Below, piece by piece: positions 22,149 through 32,725 of a DNA stretch of 64,000 nucleotides. A program made the position numbers and the translations under genes. Numbering within the stretch: position 1 is the first letter of the stretch; the number at the start of each line of letters is the position of its first letter. The stretch lies in assembly GCA_024291935.2 (NCBI GenBank), contig CM044311.1, positions 19,987,001 through 20,051,000 on the forward strand. Direction: 5' to 3'. This DNA is from Okapia johnstoni. Its lineage: Eukaryota > Chordata > Mammalia > Artiodactyla > Giraffidae. The notes below the pieces were generated by a model, which saw only the letters and a program-made list of their open reading frames with translations, was not told the origin of the DNA and searched no databases.

Positions 22149-22175
22149 AAAAAAAAAAAAAAAAAAAAAAAAAAA
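22149..22175 (+). repeat. Poly(A) tract, 27 bp
   Basis: Uninterrupted A27. The sequence before it (cagaggccagttccaggatttaat) is not a retroelement that I recognise, so this may be the tail of an unassigned insertion. Confidence 0.95.
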
Positions 22176-22247
22176 CCTCATTTTGTACACAAAAAGAAGT
22201 GAAAGAAGTGGCTGAATTATATATATATAACTAAATCTCTTTTCTAG

Positions 22248-22390
22248 ATGCCTTAGGCTGAATTTCCCTTTGTATCCAGTTTATCAGTAGTCTCTCTTAA
22301 AACACTGAGAACTAATATGAAGCGATTTGTAAAGATCTTAACAAATTCTCCAAGGAAGTTTCTCCGAATGATATCAGCAACTTTCTAAAG
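22248..22390 (+). other. Exon-like segment, 143 nt (candidate)
   Basis: It is preceded by aaatctcttttctag (acceptor AG at 22246-22247) and followed by a full-consensus donor, AAAG|gtaagt at 22387-22396. The length is typical of an internal exon. A short frame ATGAAGCGATTTG... opens at 22318 and stops within the segment, so any transcript would more likely be non-coding. No partner exon can be shown. Confidence 0.25.
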
Positions 22391-23240
22391 GTAAGTAACA
22401 GCTTATTTCTTTCAGATTTAAACTTTTATTATTTTTATCCTTTTGCCCACAGTTAATTTCTATATGTCGTTCTAAATGACTATGGTTTCTTCCTGTTCCT
22501 TGTTAAGAACAGAACTGAAAATTGGCTACTCTCAAGGCCACATCCTTGGAACCACGTCAGCTACAGGGAGACAGGCAAACATACACCCCAAGAACAGAGA
22601 AGTGAATGAATGGTCTCTGACTCCCAGGTCAACCTTCAGTCATGGTCACACACTCCCTGATGACCTCATTCAATACCTTCCTTGCTGTATTTTTTCAAGA
22701 TATTTACAAAAACCTGTTTGGAAATTGTGGCTGAAGTTCATGGATAGAAATGATTTTTAGAAAGGATTTAAGCTAAGAAAAGTTACAAAAGAAAGCTACA
22801 AAGAAAGTCCCTTCTCTATAGCAATGCCCACTTTCCTATGGCAAAATAGGCCTGAGGATCACGAATCAGAGACCAGTATGAGGCAGCATCTCTGAAGGCC
22901 TTATTCTGTGGAATAATTCCCAAGGTCTCTCAAAAATTATTGAGATTTAATTTTAAACATATCAAGATCAGGCTACAATTAGCAGGATCATCTACTTAGA
23001 AGCAGTGCTAACCTCTGCATGGTGGGGTCAGTACTGCTGTTATTTCTCACTATAACTTGACTCCAAGCACCTCATTGTGTTTAATCACCAGAACTTTCCT
23101 CTGGAGCAACTCTTCAGCTATTTCCATCAGATACGACCTCTGCCCTAGCTAGATTTGGAATTTCCTTTCTTTTCTGCTTGAGGTCTTAATCTGTTACAGA
23201 GATCATACAAAATAAACAAACAGATGTAAAAAGATATACA
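22391..23240. other. Unique stretch
   Basis: No recognised repeat. A 94-codon open frame at 22476-22760 resembles nothing that I know and has no supporting signals. Confidence 0.45.
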
Positions 23241-23900
23241 TACAAAATTTCTCAAGGGTAGGAGAGTTGCCTAACACAAGTTTGGCACAAAGGGAACAAA
23301 TAATACTGAAACATCAGAATTTGGAGAAGAGAAAGATTTATTGTAGGGCCATTCAAGGAGACAGCAGTCAGTGGCTTGTGCTAAAAAAAAAGAAAAGAAA
23401 AAAAACAACAACAAAACAAAACTCCCTGAAGGGTTTGAGCAAAGCATTTTGAAAGGCCAGGTGAGGGAGGGCTTTACAGGGCATGTGATCAGTTCATACT
23501 CAATTCTCTGATTGGTTGGTGGTGAGGTAACAGGGTGGTTAACATTATCAATCCTTAGGCTTCAGAAGGTCTAGGTGCTACACGTTCATGAGCATCTAGT
23601 AGTTCATTTCTTCCATTTGGTGGTAAACTGAAAATCTCAGGAAATATGCCTCATATGCTATTATCTAGGTACATCAGAGAGGAGCTACAGCAGAGGGTAT
23701 GAGGAAGGAAAGGCCCAGAGTGTCCTGCTTGTTTACAGGAGTAGTGTGTTCAAACATGAATCAGAGATGACATGGGATAAAGTTAGGATAAATAGTAGAA
23801 TTGCAATTTGGATTAAAGGTTTCATCAGAATTAGCAGCAGATCTTTCATCACTCTTTCCACCTGCATCCAAAATTTGTGCTCCTGAGAACTGCAGGAAGA
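23241..23900 (-). repeat. Probable solo LTR of an endogenous retrovirus, antisense
   Basis: On the minus strand a polyadenylation signal AATAAA lies in 'ggccctacaataaatct' (complement of about 23331-23347). The block 'caattctctgattggttggt' followed by 'ggtgaggtaacagggtgg' and 'ttaacattatcaatcctta' matches a mammalian LTR pattern that I recognise but cannot name. No gag, pol or env is present. An A-rich stretch (23381-23420) interrupts it. The right boundary is approximate. Confidence 0.5.
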
Positions 23901-24119
23901 TTGAAATTCTTATATTTTTGGTCCCTGAATGTTCACTGATTCCTGTCTTGCCAAATTCATCACTATACCCCTCCTGAATGTCCCTAAATCTGTGGTCACT
24001 TAATTAATAGTCTATATTTATGTCAGTGTTCACAAAGCAAGAACCATTGCTATGCTGTTTCATTAGGGAGCAGTGAAGCACACATATATATTTAAAACAT
24101 TTTCTTATTCTAAGAACAT

Positions 24120-24345
24120 TCTTAAATCATGTCAAAGATTTATTGAATACCTCATGTAAGTCAGTCACTGTGAAAATCCATTTTCATTTTTATTATCTTT
24201 TATTCCTTATAGCAAACCTCTTACAAAGGTTTTTATTACCCTCCTTTTATGGGTTGCAAAACAGAGAGGCATAGAAATTATTTAACACAGTAAGTGTTTT
24301 ACCTATGAACTCTGGCTTTAAATCTAATTTTTGAAGGTACTAAAC
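24120..24345 (-). repeat. MIR SINE, antisense
   Basis: The order 'tttattgaatacctcatgta', gtcagtcactgtg, 'ttattaccctccttttatgg', 'gttgcaaaacagagaggca' and 'tagaaattatttaacac' follows the MIR antisense consensus (tattgagcgcttac, ccattttacagatgaggaaactgaggcacagagagg). Diverged, as expected. Confidence 0.7.
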
Positions 24346-24834
24346 CCAGAATACATTAATGTCATTCAATCATAATTTTATAGTATATAAAAATCATAAC
24401 CTGTATTAAACAAAATGGGAATACAAATGTTTTGTGTTTCATTAAATTATTTTTTACTGAGTCATATGAAAATAATTTAATTTGCTTTAATTTTTAATTT
24501 TTGGTGTTTAAGTTAATATGTGATAAGTAGATGAAGAATAATTCAAATTTCAATGATGATAATTTTCCATTAGACATTGATTACTCTATTGTTTATGAAC
24601 AACTACAAAATTTTTAAGACTTTCCAATTTCTTGGGAGCAATAAGTCTTCTTTGTTAACTTATTATTAATTAAGTGAGTTACTTAATTCACTTTCCTTGA
24701 TGTAATGATAATAGTTTCTGATTATTTATATTTCTAGTACTTGTTTTTCAAGAAATTCTGTGACAGTGTCATAGACTTAAAAAATGGTTGCAATCTATGA
24801 GAAACTTATGTTTCTCCGTAAGAAACTTATGTCT
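24346..24834. other. Unique AT-rich stretch
   Basis: Very AT-rich (ttaatttttaatttttgg). No recognised element. Confidence 0.5.
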
Positions 24835-25230
24835 TATTTGAAAGAAAATTTTAGGACTTAAGCCTAGAGGCAATATCTCAAGTAACCCTGAAAGAGCTGC
24901 TCAGAAGAGACAAGCAGAGGAGCAGGTTATATTTAAAACAAAGGGCAGGTAGTCTGAACATCAAAAGATTATTGTTAATTAAAGAAAATCAGATAACTCA
25001 AGTTAAGAAATTAAGTACTTTTTTATGTCTAGGAAGATGCACGAGTCTGAGCTCACTGAAATCATTCCTTCCATACACGTCTCACCTATCTGGGGCCAGT
25101 GTCCTTCAGTTTTCACATCCTGAGTTCCTCAGTGCTCACTGTAGGGAATGACTGAAGATTGATGGCTACAAGATCTCACAGGTATTCTCCTTCCTGAGTG
25201 CCCTTGGGGCTCAGAAATTCACATCTGGAG
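24835..25230. repeat. LTR-like dispersed repeat, copy A
   Basis: It aligns with 29380-29850 over several hundred bases in the same orientation. Shared blocks include gtagtc(t/a)gaac, tgttaa(t/c)taaagaaaa, 'gcttttctatgt'-like and 'aagatgca(c/a)(g/a)a', and the pattern 'catcctgagttcctcag(t/g)gctcac'. The ctgagttcc...cagggctcac motif recurs within each copy. It looks like an ERV LTR, but I cannot name the family. Confidence 0.55.
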
Positions 25231-25787
25231 GGCCAGAATTGCTGATGATTGTGTCATCCTTGTTTACTAATATGGCAGGAAATATTCCAGTCCTCAGTAT
25301 GAAAGTTTGTCTGTATGAATCTAGTATTTTCAGAGTACTTTACATAGGCAATACTCGAGGTCTATATCACCATAATAGTAGCGTACTTATCTATATCTGT
25401 GTCTATGTGAAGGCTTTTTATGAAATATTTTCCCCCAAATACATGTGATTATTGAATTATTGACAACAGGAAAAATGATGAGTAAATGATTGGGGGACAA
25501 AGTTCAATATGGGGCTATTCTTAAATCCTTGCTTCACTGTATGCTGAATGCAAGAGTTTCCTGAAATATAACTTCTAATAGAGCCTGTTTACTGAATGTG
25601 TGGAACATGCTAACAGACAATCTGATCATTATGTCTTTAATCACTTGTCTCCAGCTACTGTCTTTACACCAGTTTTATCAAAATTCCCTTTCTCAACTCT
25701 TGCCTGTAGATCTCACAGGTTACATAGTTTCATCATTTTCTAATAGTTTTAGCTGAAGTTTGATGTTAGTTCAGGTATAAGAAAGAC
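25231..25787. other. Unique stretch
   Basis: No recognised element. Confidence 0.5.
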
Positions 25788-26364
25788 TCAGTTTAGTTCA
25801 GTCACTCAGTCATATCTGATGCTTTGTGACCCCATGGACTGCAGCACACCATGCCTCCCTGTCCATCACCAACTCCCAGAGTTTACTCAAACTCATGTCC
25901 ATTGAGTCGGTGAAGTCATCCAACTTTCTCCTCTGTCATTCCCTTCCCCTCTCACCTTCAATCTTTCCCAGCATCAGGGTCGTTTCAAATGAGTCAGTTC
26001 TTCACATCAGGTGGCCAAAATATTGGAGTTTCAGTTTCAACATCAGTCTTTCCAATGAATATTCAGGACTGATTTGCTTTAGGATGGACTGGTTGGATCT
26101 CCTTGCAGTCCAAGGTACTCTCAAGAGTCTTCTTCAACACCACAGTTCAAAAGCATCAATACTTCGGTGCTCAGCTTTCTTTACAGTCCAACTCTCACAT
26201 CCATACAGGACTACTGGAAAAACCATAGCCTTAACTAGATGGACCTTTGTTGGCAAAGCAATGTCTCTGCTTTTTAATATGCTCTCTAGGCTGTTCACAA
26301 CTTTTCTTCCAAGGAGTAAGTATCTTTTAATTTCATGGCTGCAGTCACCATCTGCAGTGATTTT
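25788..26364 (-). mobile_element. BovB LINE, 3' arm of an inverted insertion
   Basis: Antisense BovB from its tail (agtttagttcagtcactcag) to 'ccatctgcagtgatttt', where it stops within the ORF2 C-terminal region. It abuts, with no spacer, a sense BovB arm that starts near the element's 5' portion. Read on the minus strand this is the 3' arm of a single 5'-inverted insertion. Confidence 0.92.
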
Positions 26365-27995
26365 CCAGAAAGAATGAAGAGACGGAGTCAGGCAAAAACA
26401 ACAACAGGTTGTGGATGTGACTGGTGATAGAAGCAAAGTCTGATGCTGTAAAAGCAATATTGCATAGGAACCTGGAATGTTATGCCCATGAATCAAGGCA
26501 AAATGGAAGTGGTCAAACAGGAGATGGCAAGAGTGAACATCGACAATTTTTGGAATCAGTGAACTAAAATGGACTGGAATGGGTGAATTTAACTCAGATG
26601 ACCATTATGTCTACTACCATGGGCAAGAATGCCTTAGAAGAAATGAAGTAGCCATCACAGTCAAAAAAAGAGTCCGAAATGCAGTACTTGGATGCCAGTC
26701 TCATAAATGACAGAATGATCTCTGTTCATTTCCAAGGCAAACCATTCAATATGATGGTAATCCAAGTCTATGCCCCGACCAGAAATACTGAAGAAGCTGA
26801 AACTGAATTATTCTATGAAGACCTACAAGACCTTCTAGAATTAACACCCCCAAAACATGTCCTTTTCGTTATAGTGGACTGGAATAAAAAAGTAGGAAGT
26901 CAAGAATCACCAGGAGGGACAGGAAAATTTGGCCTTGGAGTACCCAGATAATCACTATAGTATGATCACTCACCTAGAGTCAGACATCCTGGAATGTGAA
27001 GTCAAGCGGGCCTTTGGAAGCATCACTATGAACAAAGCTAGTGGAGGTGATGGAATTCCAGTTGAGCTATTTCAAATCCTAAAAATGATGCTGTGAATGT
27101 GCTACACTCAATATGCCAGCAAATTTGAAAAACTCAGCAGTTGCCACAGGACTGGAAAAGGCCAGTTTTCATTCCAGTCCCAAAGAAAGTCAATGCTAAA
27201 GAGTACTCAAACTACCACACAGTTGTACTCATCTCACATGCTAGTAAAGTAATGCTCAAAATTCTCCATGCCAGGCTTCAACAGTATGTTAATATAAACT
27301 TCCAGATGTTCAAGCTGGTTTTTGAAAAAGCAGAGGAACCAGAGATCAAATTGCCAACATCTGTTGGATCATCAAAAAAAAAAAAGAGAATCCCAGGAAA
27401 AACATCTATTTCTGCTTTATTAACTCTGCCAAAGCATTTGATTGTATGTATCACCACAACCTGTGGAAAATTCTTAAAGAGATGGGAATACCAGACCACC
27501 CGACCTGCGTCTTGAGAAATCTTTATGCAGGTCAGGAAGCAACAGTTAGAACTGGACATGGAACAACAGACTGGTTCCAAATAGGGAAAGGTGTATATCA
27601 AGGTTTATATTGTCACCCTGCTTATTTAAATTATATGTAATGTACATCATGAGAAATGCTGGGCTGGATGAAGCACAGACTGTAATCAAGATTGCCAGGA
27701 GAAATATCAATAAGCTCAGATATGCCAATGACACCAATCTTATGGCAGAAAATGAAGAAAAACTTAAGAGCCTCTTGATAAAACTGAAAGAGAAGAGTGA
27801 AAAATTTGGTTTAAAATTCAACATTCAGAAAACTTAGATCATGACACCTGGTCCCATCACTTTATGGCAAATAGCTGGGGAAACAGTGGAAACAGTGACA
27901 GACTTTATTTTGGGGGGCTCTAAAATCACTGCAGATGGTGATTGCAGCCTTGAAGTTAAAAGATGCTTACTCCTTGGAAGAAAAGTTACGACCAA
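26365..27995 (+). mobile_element. BovB LINE, inverted 5' arm, with internal deletion
   Basis: Sense BovB from just before the endonuclease ('ggaacctggaatgttatgcc') into the RT and C-terminal region, ending at aaagttacgacca. At about 26950 the sequence jumps from the endonuclease (KFGLGV) straight to the pre-RT linker ('gataatcactatagtatgat'), so several hundred bases are missing. The last 75 bases (27919-27994) cover the same part of BovB as the inner end of the arm at 25788-26364. Confidence 0.93.
26679..26951 (+). pseudogene. BovB endonuclease fragment
   Basis: A 90-codon open stretch of the apurinic-type endonuclease that nicks target DNA in RTE elements. Visible are VIQVYAPTRNTEEAETELFY and VDWNKKVGSQE, the latter corresponding to the usual GDWNAKVGSQE catalytic motif (the G and A are replaced). 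The domain is cut short at the internal deletion near 26950, and the upstream portion has an in-frame break. Not functional. Confidence 0.85.
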
Positions 27996-28408
27996 AATGT
28001 GAAATACAGTTCAGTCTAAACTGACATTTCAGTCTTGCATTTAATCATAAGTTTCTCCCAAATTCTTGGTTAGTCCTGGGTCAAGACCTGGAGGAGAATA
28101 AAATGTCAACACCTATGTTACTGGTGTTTTGAAATTGTGGGGAAAAAAAAAGGATCATACACTACAGACAGCCCCTGTGGAATCCGTATGTATTTAAATT
28201 TTAATTTCCATTTTTAATGAAAAAACTATAAACTATGTCCAGCAACATAACAAGCTAATCCCTCCAACTACTGTACAGCTTAGACTTCGTTCTACTCTCA
28301 TAGATCACCATGTGCCTTTGTACATAATTTAGCATACACAATATTTCACATATACTATCAACGCTTTGCAAGTTGTGAGTTTGCCTTGTTACTTTTAATC
28401 CACAGTAT
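27996..28408. other. Unique stretch
   Basis: No recognised element; contains a short A-tract at about 28141-28151. Confidence 0.5.
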
Positions 28409-28418
28409 ATAATTTTGA

Positions 28419-28647
28419 GGGCTTCCCAGGTTGCACTAGTGTTAAAGAACTCACCTGCCAATGCAGGAGAAATAAGAGTTGCAGTTTCAATCCCTAGGTT
28501 GGGAAGATCCCCTGGATTAGGGTATGGCAACCCACTTCAGTATTCTAGCCTAGAGAATCCCATGGACAGAGGAGCCTGGCAGGCTATAGTCCATGGGGTT
28601 ACAAACAGCTGGACAAATATGAAGCGACTTAGCACACATGCATGCAC
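28419..28647 (+). repeat. Bov-tA SINE with 10-bp target duplication
   Basis: Sense copy from ggcttcccaggttgcactag to 'gcacacatgcatgcac'. The perfect duplication ataattttga lies at 28409-28418 and 28648-28657. Confidence 0.94.
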
Positions 28648-28885
28648 ATAATTTTGAATTAATGGATTAATTAGTCCCCAAATAAGTTCTAGGAACATGA
28701 ATCAGTAGGTTTCAAAACAGCTACTTATTTTTAACATCACATATTTTGAGAAACTATAGCATCACTTGTTATTTGATATATTTTATTTTTATTGGAATCT
28801 AAACTACCTCTTTTTCAGAAATAAGCTCTCAATTTTACATGTCTCTTTGCCATAGTTGACAAAAGTAAGTTTTTAAAAATATCTT

Positions 28886-29250
28886 TCATCTTAATCTGTT
28901 CTGGCTGCCATTAAAAAAAAAAAAATTCCATGGGCTAGGTAGCTTAAACTACAGAAATTTATTTTCTCACAATGTCAAATGCTGATAATCTGAAATCATG
29001 GTTCCAGAATGATTGGGTTCTGGTAAGAACACTCCTGGATTGCTTATGGCTGCTTTCTTGATGCTTGCTTGAAGAAAGAAAAATATGTCTCTTTTCCTCT
29101 TCTCATAAAACCACCAATCTTATCAGAATAGGATTGTGACATCATTTAACTCTAATTACCTCTTAGAAGCCTGATCTCTAAATATAGTCATGTTGGAAGT
29201 TAGGGACTCAACATATGAATTTGGGGGAGCATAATTCAGTAAATAGTATC
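28886..29250 (-). repeat. MaLR-type LTR (MLT1-like), antisense
   Basis: It follows the antisense pattern of ancient MaLR LTRs: 'tctgttctggctgccatt', an A-run, 'cagaaatttattttctcac', cttctcataaaaccacc, 'aatatagtcatgttgg', and 'caacatatgaatttggggg'. No internal sequence is attached. Confidence 0.7.
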
Positions 29251-29379
29251 TTCATAATAGAAAATAAGTATAATTTCCAAGATCATAGACATTACAAATT
29301 TATTTAATTTTTACAAGTCTCAATAGATGCCTTGTTTACTTTTATACTGTCAACCGAAAAAAAAATGCACAACCTGAAT

Positions 29380-29850
29380 GTTCAGAATTATATTTTAGTT
29401 GGCTGACAAACCTGAGGAATTAAGCCCAGGATGTAGCCTCAGAAAACTCCAAGAGACTGCTTTGAAGAGGTTAGGGAGAAGCCTGGATATATAGGAGTTT
29501 TTGTCACAAAGGCCCCCGTAGTCAGAACTTTGAAAGATTGCTGTTAACTAAAGAAAAACAGACATCTCTAGTTAATGCATTCAGTGCTTTTCTATGTATG
29601 GAAAGATGCAAAAATCTATGCTAATTGAAATTGTTTCTTTGATGTGCACCTTAACTATCCAGAGCCAGTATCCTGTGTTCTTCCATCCTGAAACCCCTCA
29701 GGGTGCACTATTGTGGGTGGTTGCAGTGTCTGAGGGCTAGGCTATCAGCAACTAGTTTCTTTCCATCCTGAGTTCCCTCAGGGCTCACCTTCAGTAGATA
29801 CAGTGGCTTGATGGCTGCAGCATCCTTTCTTTAGACACAGAAGGCAACAT
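29380..29850. repeat. LTR-like dispersed repeat, copy B
   Basis: The longer and better kept copy of the family seen at 24835-25230. It contains 'aagcctggatatataggag', then 'gtagtcagaactttgaaaga' and a repeated 'tccatcctgagttccctcag' motif. Its orientation as an LTR and its family cannot be fixed by eye. Confidence 0.55.
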
Positions 29851-30234
29851 CTTTCATTCACAATACTTTATTTATTTATCTAAATTTTATGTATATATTT
29901 ATTCACTCAGTTTTATCTAGAGATTAGTTGGAACAATAAATTGTTAAAGAAATGTATCCAAGAAACTTTCCCAATAAAATCTGCATGGTGATTTTCTCAC
30001 GAAAAGACAGCAGCATTAAGCATATTAATTGCATCAAATAACTTATCATTCTTTTATCTTACTTTAATCATAAAGAAAATAAAACTGAAATCTGTACTTA
30101 TAGTAAAAAAGCTTAACTTGTCTTTTTTTAAGATTTTTATTTATTGTGATGTTCACTGTGAATTGAATTAAAAGGAAAAAAAAGAACATTTGAAAAATAG
30201 CGCAAAAAAAAAAAAAATTGAATTCTGCTGCAGT
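29851..30234. other. Unique AT-rich stretch
   Basis: No recognised repeat. Contains an A13 run near 30205. Confidence 0.5.
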
Positions 30235-30245
30235 AGCAGGTCTTA

Positions 30246-30474
30246 AGTCTTCCCTGGTGGTTCAGGTGATGAACCATCTGCCTACAATGCAGGAGGCCCA
30301 GGTTCAATCCCTGGGTCAGAAAGATACCCTGGAAAAGGGAATGGCCACCCACTGCATTATTCCTGCCTGGAGAATTCCATGGACATTAGAGCCTGGTGGA
30401 ATACAGTCCATGGGGTTGCAAAGAATCAGACACACTGAGTGACTAACACTTTCACTTTTCATTTTTCTCTTTTC
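30246..30474 (+). repeat. Bov-tA SINE with 11-bp target duplication
   Basis: Sense copy with the tail 'gtgactaacactttcactttt'-type region shortened to actaacactttcac. The perfect duplication agcaggtctta lies at 30235-30245 and 30475-30485. Confidence 0.95.
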
Positions 30475-30485
30475 AGCAGGTCTTA

Positions 30486-31565
30486 TCACCAAGATCACTA
30501 GGTTGAAGGGAGGCAGGAAAAAAAAAAAAGTCTTCTTAATTAACTTTCAGCATCAACTGCCCAACCAGAGACCTGAAACTCTACTTACTAGTATTTTGTG
30601 GTTTGCAGTAAGAGACTTGAGCTCCTTATTGTTTTTATCTCATCCTACCCATATGTCTTAGTGGCAAAGAGAAATTTACCAGCCAAATGAACAATGAATC
30701 CAGAGTTGTAGTGAAAATTGGATTATTTTGCTTCTAGGTTCATGCAGGATTCATCTCTGAACAAATTCTTATTATTGTCTTAACAATTTTTACACAATTA
30801 TTGTAGAAATAGCAAATTGATCAGCAATGAAGAAAATTAAAAAAACCTCTATCATAAGAAAATAAATGTTTCATCATTCTCTTAATCTGGTCTTTGCCTA
30901 AACACATATCTATTTTTAACTACAGTCAGATTTTATGTTGACATTTAACATTAAGTTCTCACATTAGATTTCAATATAAAATGTAATATTATTTAAGTTT
31001 TAACTTATCTTCCAATTATTTAATTAATTATTTGTTTAATATTAAACAAGTAATTAATTAAACTTCAGTGCCAAATTAATCTTTGGCTTTATTGTTTAAC
31101 TTGCTTAGGATTTTTTATATCTACTAATGTAAGAGAACTTATTTTCTTTTTTAAAAATTAGATCTAACATATATCATCTCTTTAAATAAATTTGATGGTT
31201 TTCCACCCTTTCAATAGATCTATCTGCTTAAAAAACCTGTTCCAGGTAGCTGTTTTAAAATCAATTTTGTTTGAATATCATAATATTTGTTATATGTTTT
31301 TCTCAACTATACAGTTTTATACAAAATATCTGTCCACACATATAGCATGAAACCATAGACTAGGAAGCACTGACATGTTGGATCCTGTGAGTTTTTTCCA
31401 ACAATCAAACTTTGCCCATCTGTCACTCTGACAATAATACCTTGGTTCTTGGAAGATTTGTCTTTTTCACAACTGTGACTAGGTATCATAAAAACAAATC
31501 TATTTTTTCACTGCTTGCAATTGTGAACTTAATACAGCCATAATGTTTTCCTCTCCACAAAAACT
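30486..31565. other. Long AT-rich unique stretch
   Basis: Repeat-poor. 31010-31070 is made of short palindromic TTAATTAA-like blocks (tatttaattaattatttg ... acaagtaattaattaaac). No gene signals. Confidence 0.45.
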
Positions 31566-31569
31566 CTTC

Positions 31570-32035
31570 TAATATGTCACAGCTTTCTCTTCAAGATTAC
31601 TTAATCTTGTCATGTAGACGCACCAGAGGAGGAGGGGTGGGACATTGGAAGGCCAGAAATTCTGTGGTGAAGGGAGATGGACTGCTAATAAGATCTGTGG
31701 AAACCAAGCTAGCAAATTTCTCTGTGAGGTGGAGTGCACCTGTGTCTTTGGTCATTGTTCTTAGAATCCGGCCTTATCTTTTGTTAGTAAAAAAGCCGCT
31801 TGCTGCAGAGCAAATGTTATTTATGACATGCCACTGCGTGTATTTAAATGTCATCAATTCATGTGTTAGAGTGAATACACTCACTGATTTCTCATTTGTC
31901 TCTCTGTACAGGCTTATGACCTATTTACCCATCAGGACATTTTATCTAAAACATGTCTCTGAGGGGTTATTTGAAGACTTTGTGGGAGAAGCATTCCTTC
32001 CTGTACAGACACTGCCTAAGCGCATCTGGTAATGG
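31570..32035 (+). other. Unexplained repeat-free block with a 152-codon frame
   Basis: An open frame (31574-32032) begins MSQLSLQDYLILSCRRTRGG and ends LPKRIW. I recognise no domain, signal peptide or family, and the composition gives no support for translation. Within it, tttgtctctctgtacag (AG at 31910-31911) is a good acceptor-like site, and a weak donor-like CTG|gtaatg follows at about 32029. It could be a lost or lineage-specific exon, a non-coding exon, or chance. Confidence 0.2.
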
Positions 32036-32069
32036 AAGGGAAAGACGAGTCACAGAAGACCTTGCATTT

Positions 32070-32235
32070 GTTTCAAAGCCTGCCATAATGAAGTACCACA
32101 GACTGTGAGACTGAGATCACAGAAATTTATTTTCTCATGTATCTGGTGGCCAGAAGTCCAAGATCAAGTGCCAGTATAGTTGATTTCCTCTGAGGCCTTT
32201 GTCCTTGCAGGTGGCCACCTTCTTGCTGCATGGAG
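32070..32235 (-). repeat. MLT1-type MaLR LTR, antisense, first part
   Basis: 'tgccataatgaagtaccac', 'agactgtgagactgagatca', 'cagaaatttattttctcatg' and 'ggccaccttcttgctgcatg' follow the MLT1 antisense consensus. The LTR is interrupted by an L1 fragment and resumes at 32415. Confidence 0.82.
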
Positions 32236-32414
32236 TATATATATATATATTCTATTTCAAATTCTTTTTTAATGTGGATTATTATAAGATATTGAATACA
32301 GTTCCCTATACTATACAGTAGGACCTTGCTGTTTATTTTATATAAAGTAGTGTGTATGTGTTAATCTCAATCTCCTAATTTACCCCTCTCCCCTTTTCCC
32401 TTCTTTTAATTTCC
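32236..32414 (-). repeat. L1 3' UTR fragment inside the MLT1 LTR
   Basis: After an (at)n tract (32236-32251) come 'ttgaatacagttccctatac', 'agtaggaccttgctgttta' and 'taatctcaatctcctaattt', the complement of an L1 3' UTR (as in 12936-13194). Confidence 0.8.
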
Positions 32415-32590
32415 CCCTTCTTACAAGGATAGCAGTCAGCCTGGATTAAACCCCTTTGCCCAGTAGCATCATTTTCCTTAATATCCTCTTTAAAGTGTCC
32501 ATCTCCAAATACAGTCGCATTCTGAGGTACTAGAAGTGAAGACTTCAACATAAAATTCACAATACAATACAATTCAGCTCATGATAGTTC
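32415..32590 (-). repeat. MLT1-type MaLR LTR, antisense, second part
   Basis: It resumes with 'cttacaaggatagcagtcag', then 'tcctctttaaagtgtccatc', 'tccaaatacagtcgcattct' and 'gaggtactagaagtgaagac'. Together the two parts form one LTR. Confidence 0.82.
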
Positions 32591-32725
32591 CCTATGCCTC
32601 TCCAAGTTATTTCTACCTGAAAACAAAAACACCTCACATTATCCAGCTTGGGAAAATTATCTATTTTCATTTTTGCCTTTATAATTTTCTCATTTTTACA
32701 TTCTCTGATGACTATCGGAATATAA

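Noticed and set aside
25826..26377. 183-codon frame on the plus strand
   Set aside because: It is the wrong-strand reading of the antisense BovB arm at 25788-26364.
23241..29850. Possible endogenous provirus spanning the LTR-like segments
   Set aside because: No gag, pol or env remnants were seen between the LTR-like pieces, which differ in family or divergence. Solo LTRs explain the data.
31010..31070. TTAATTAA-rich palindromic patch as a regulatory site
   Set aside because: AT-rich palindromes arise readily in this composition and no defined factor motif or context supports a function.
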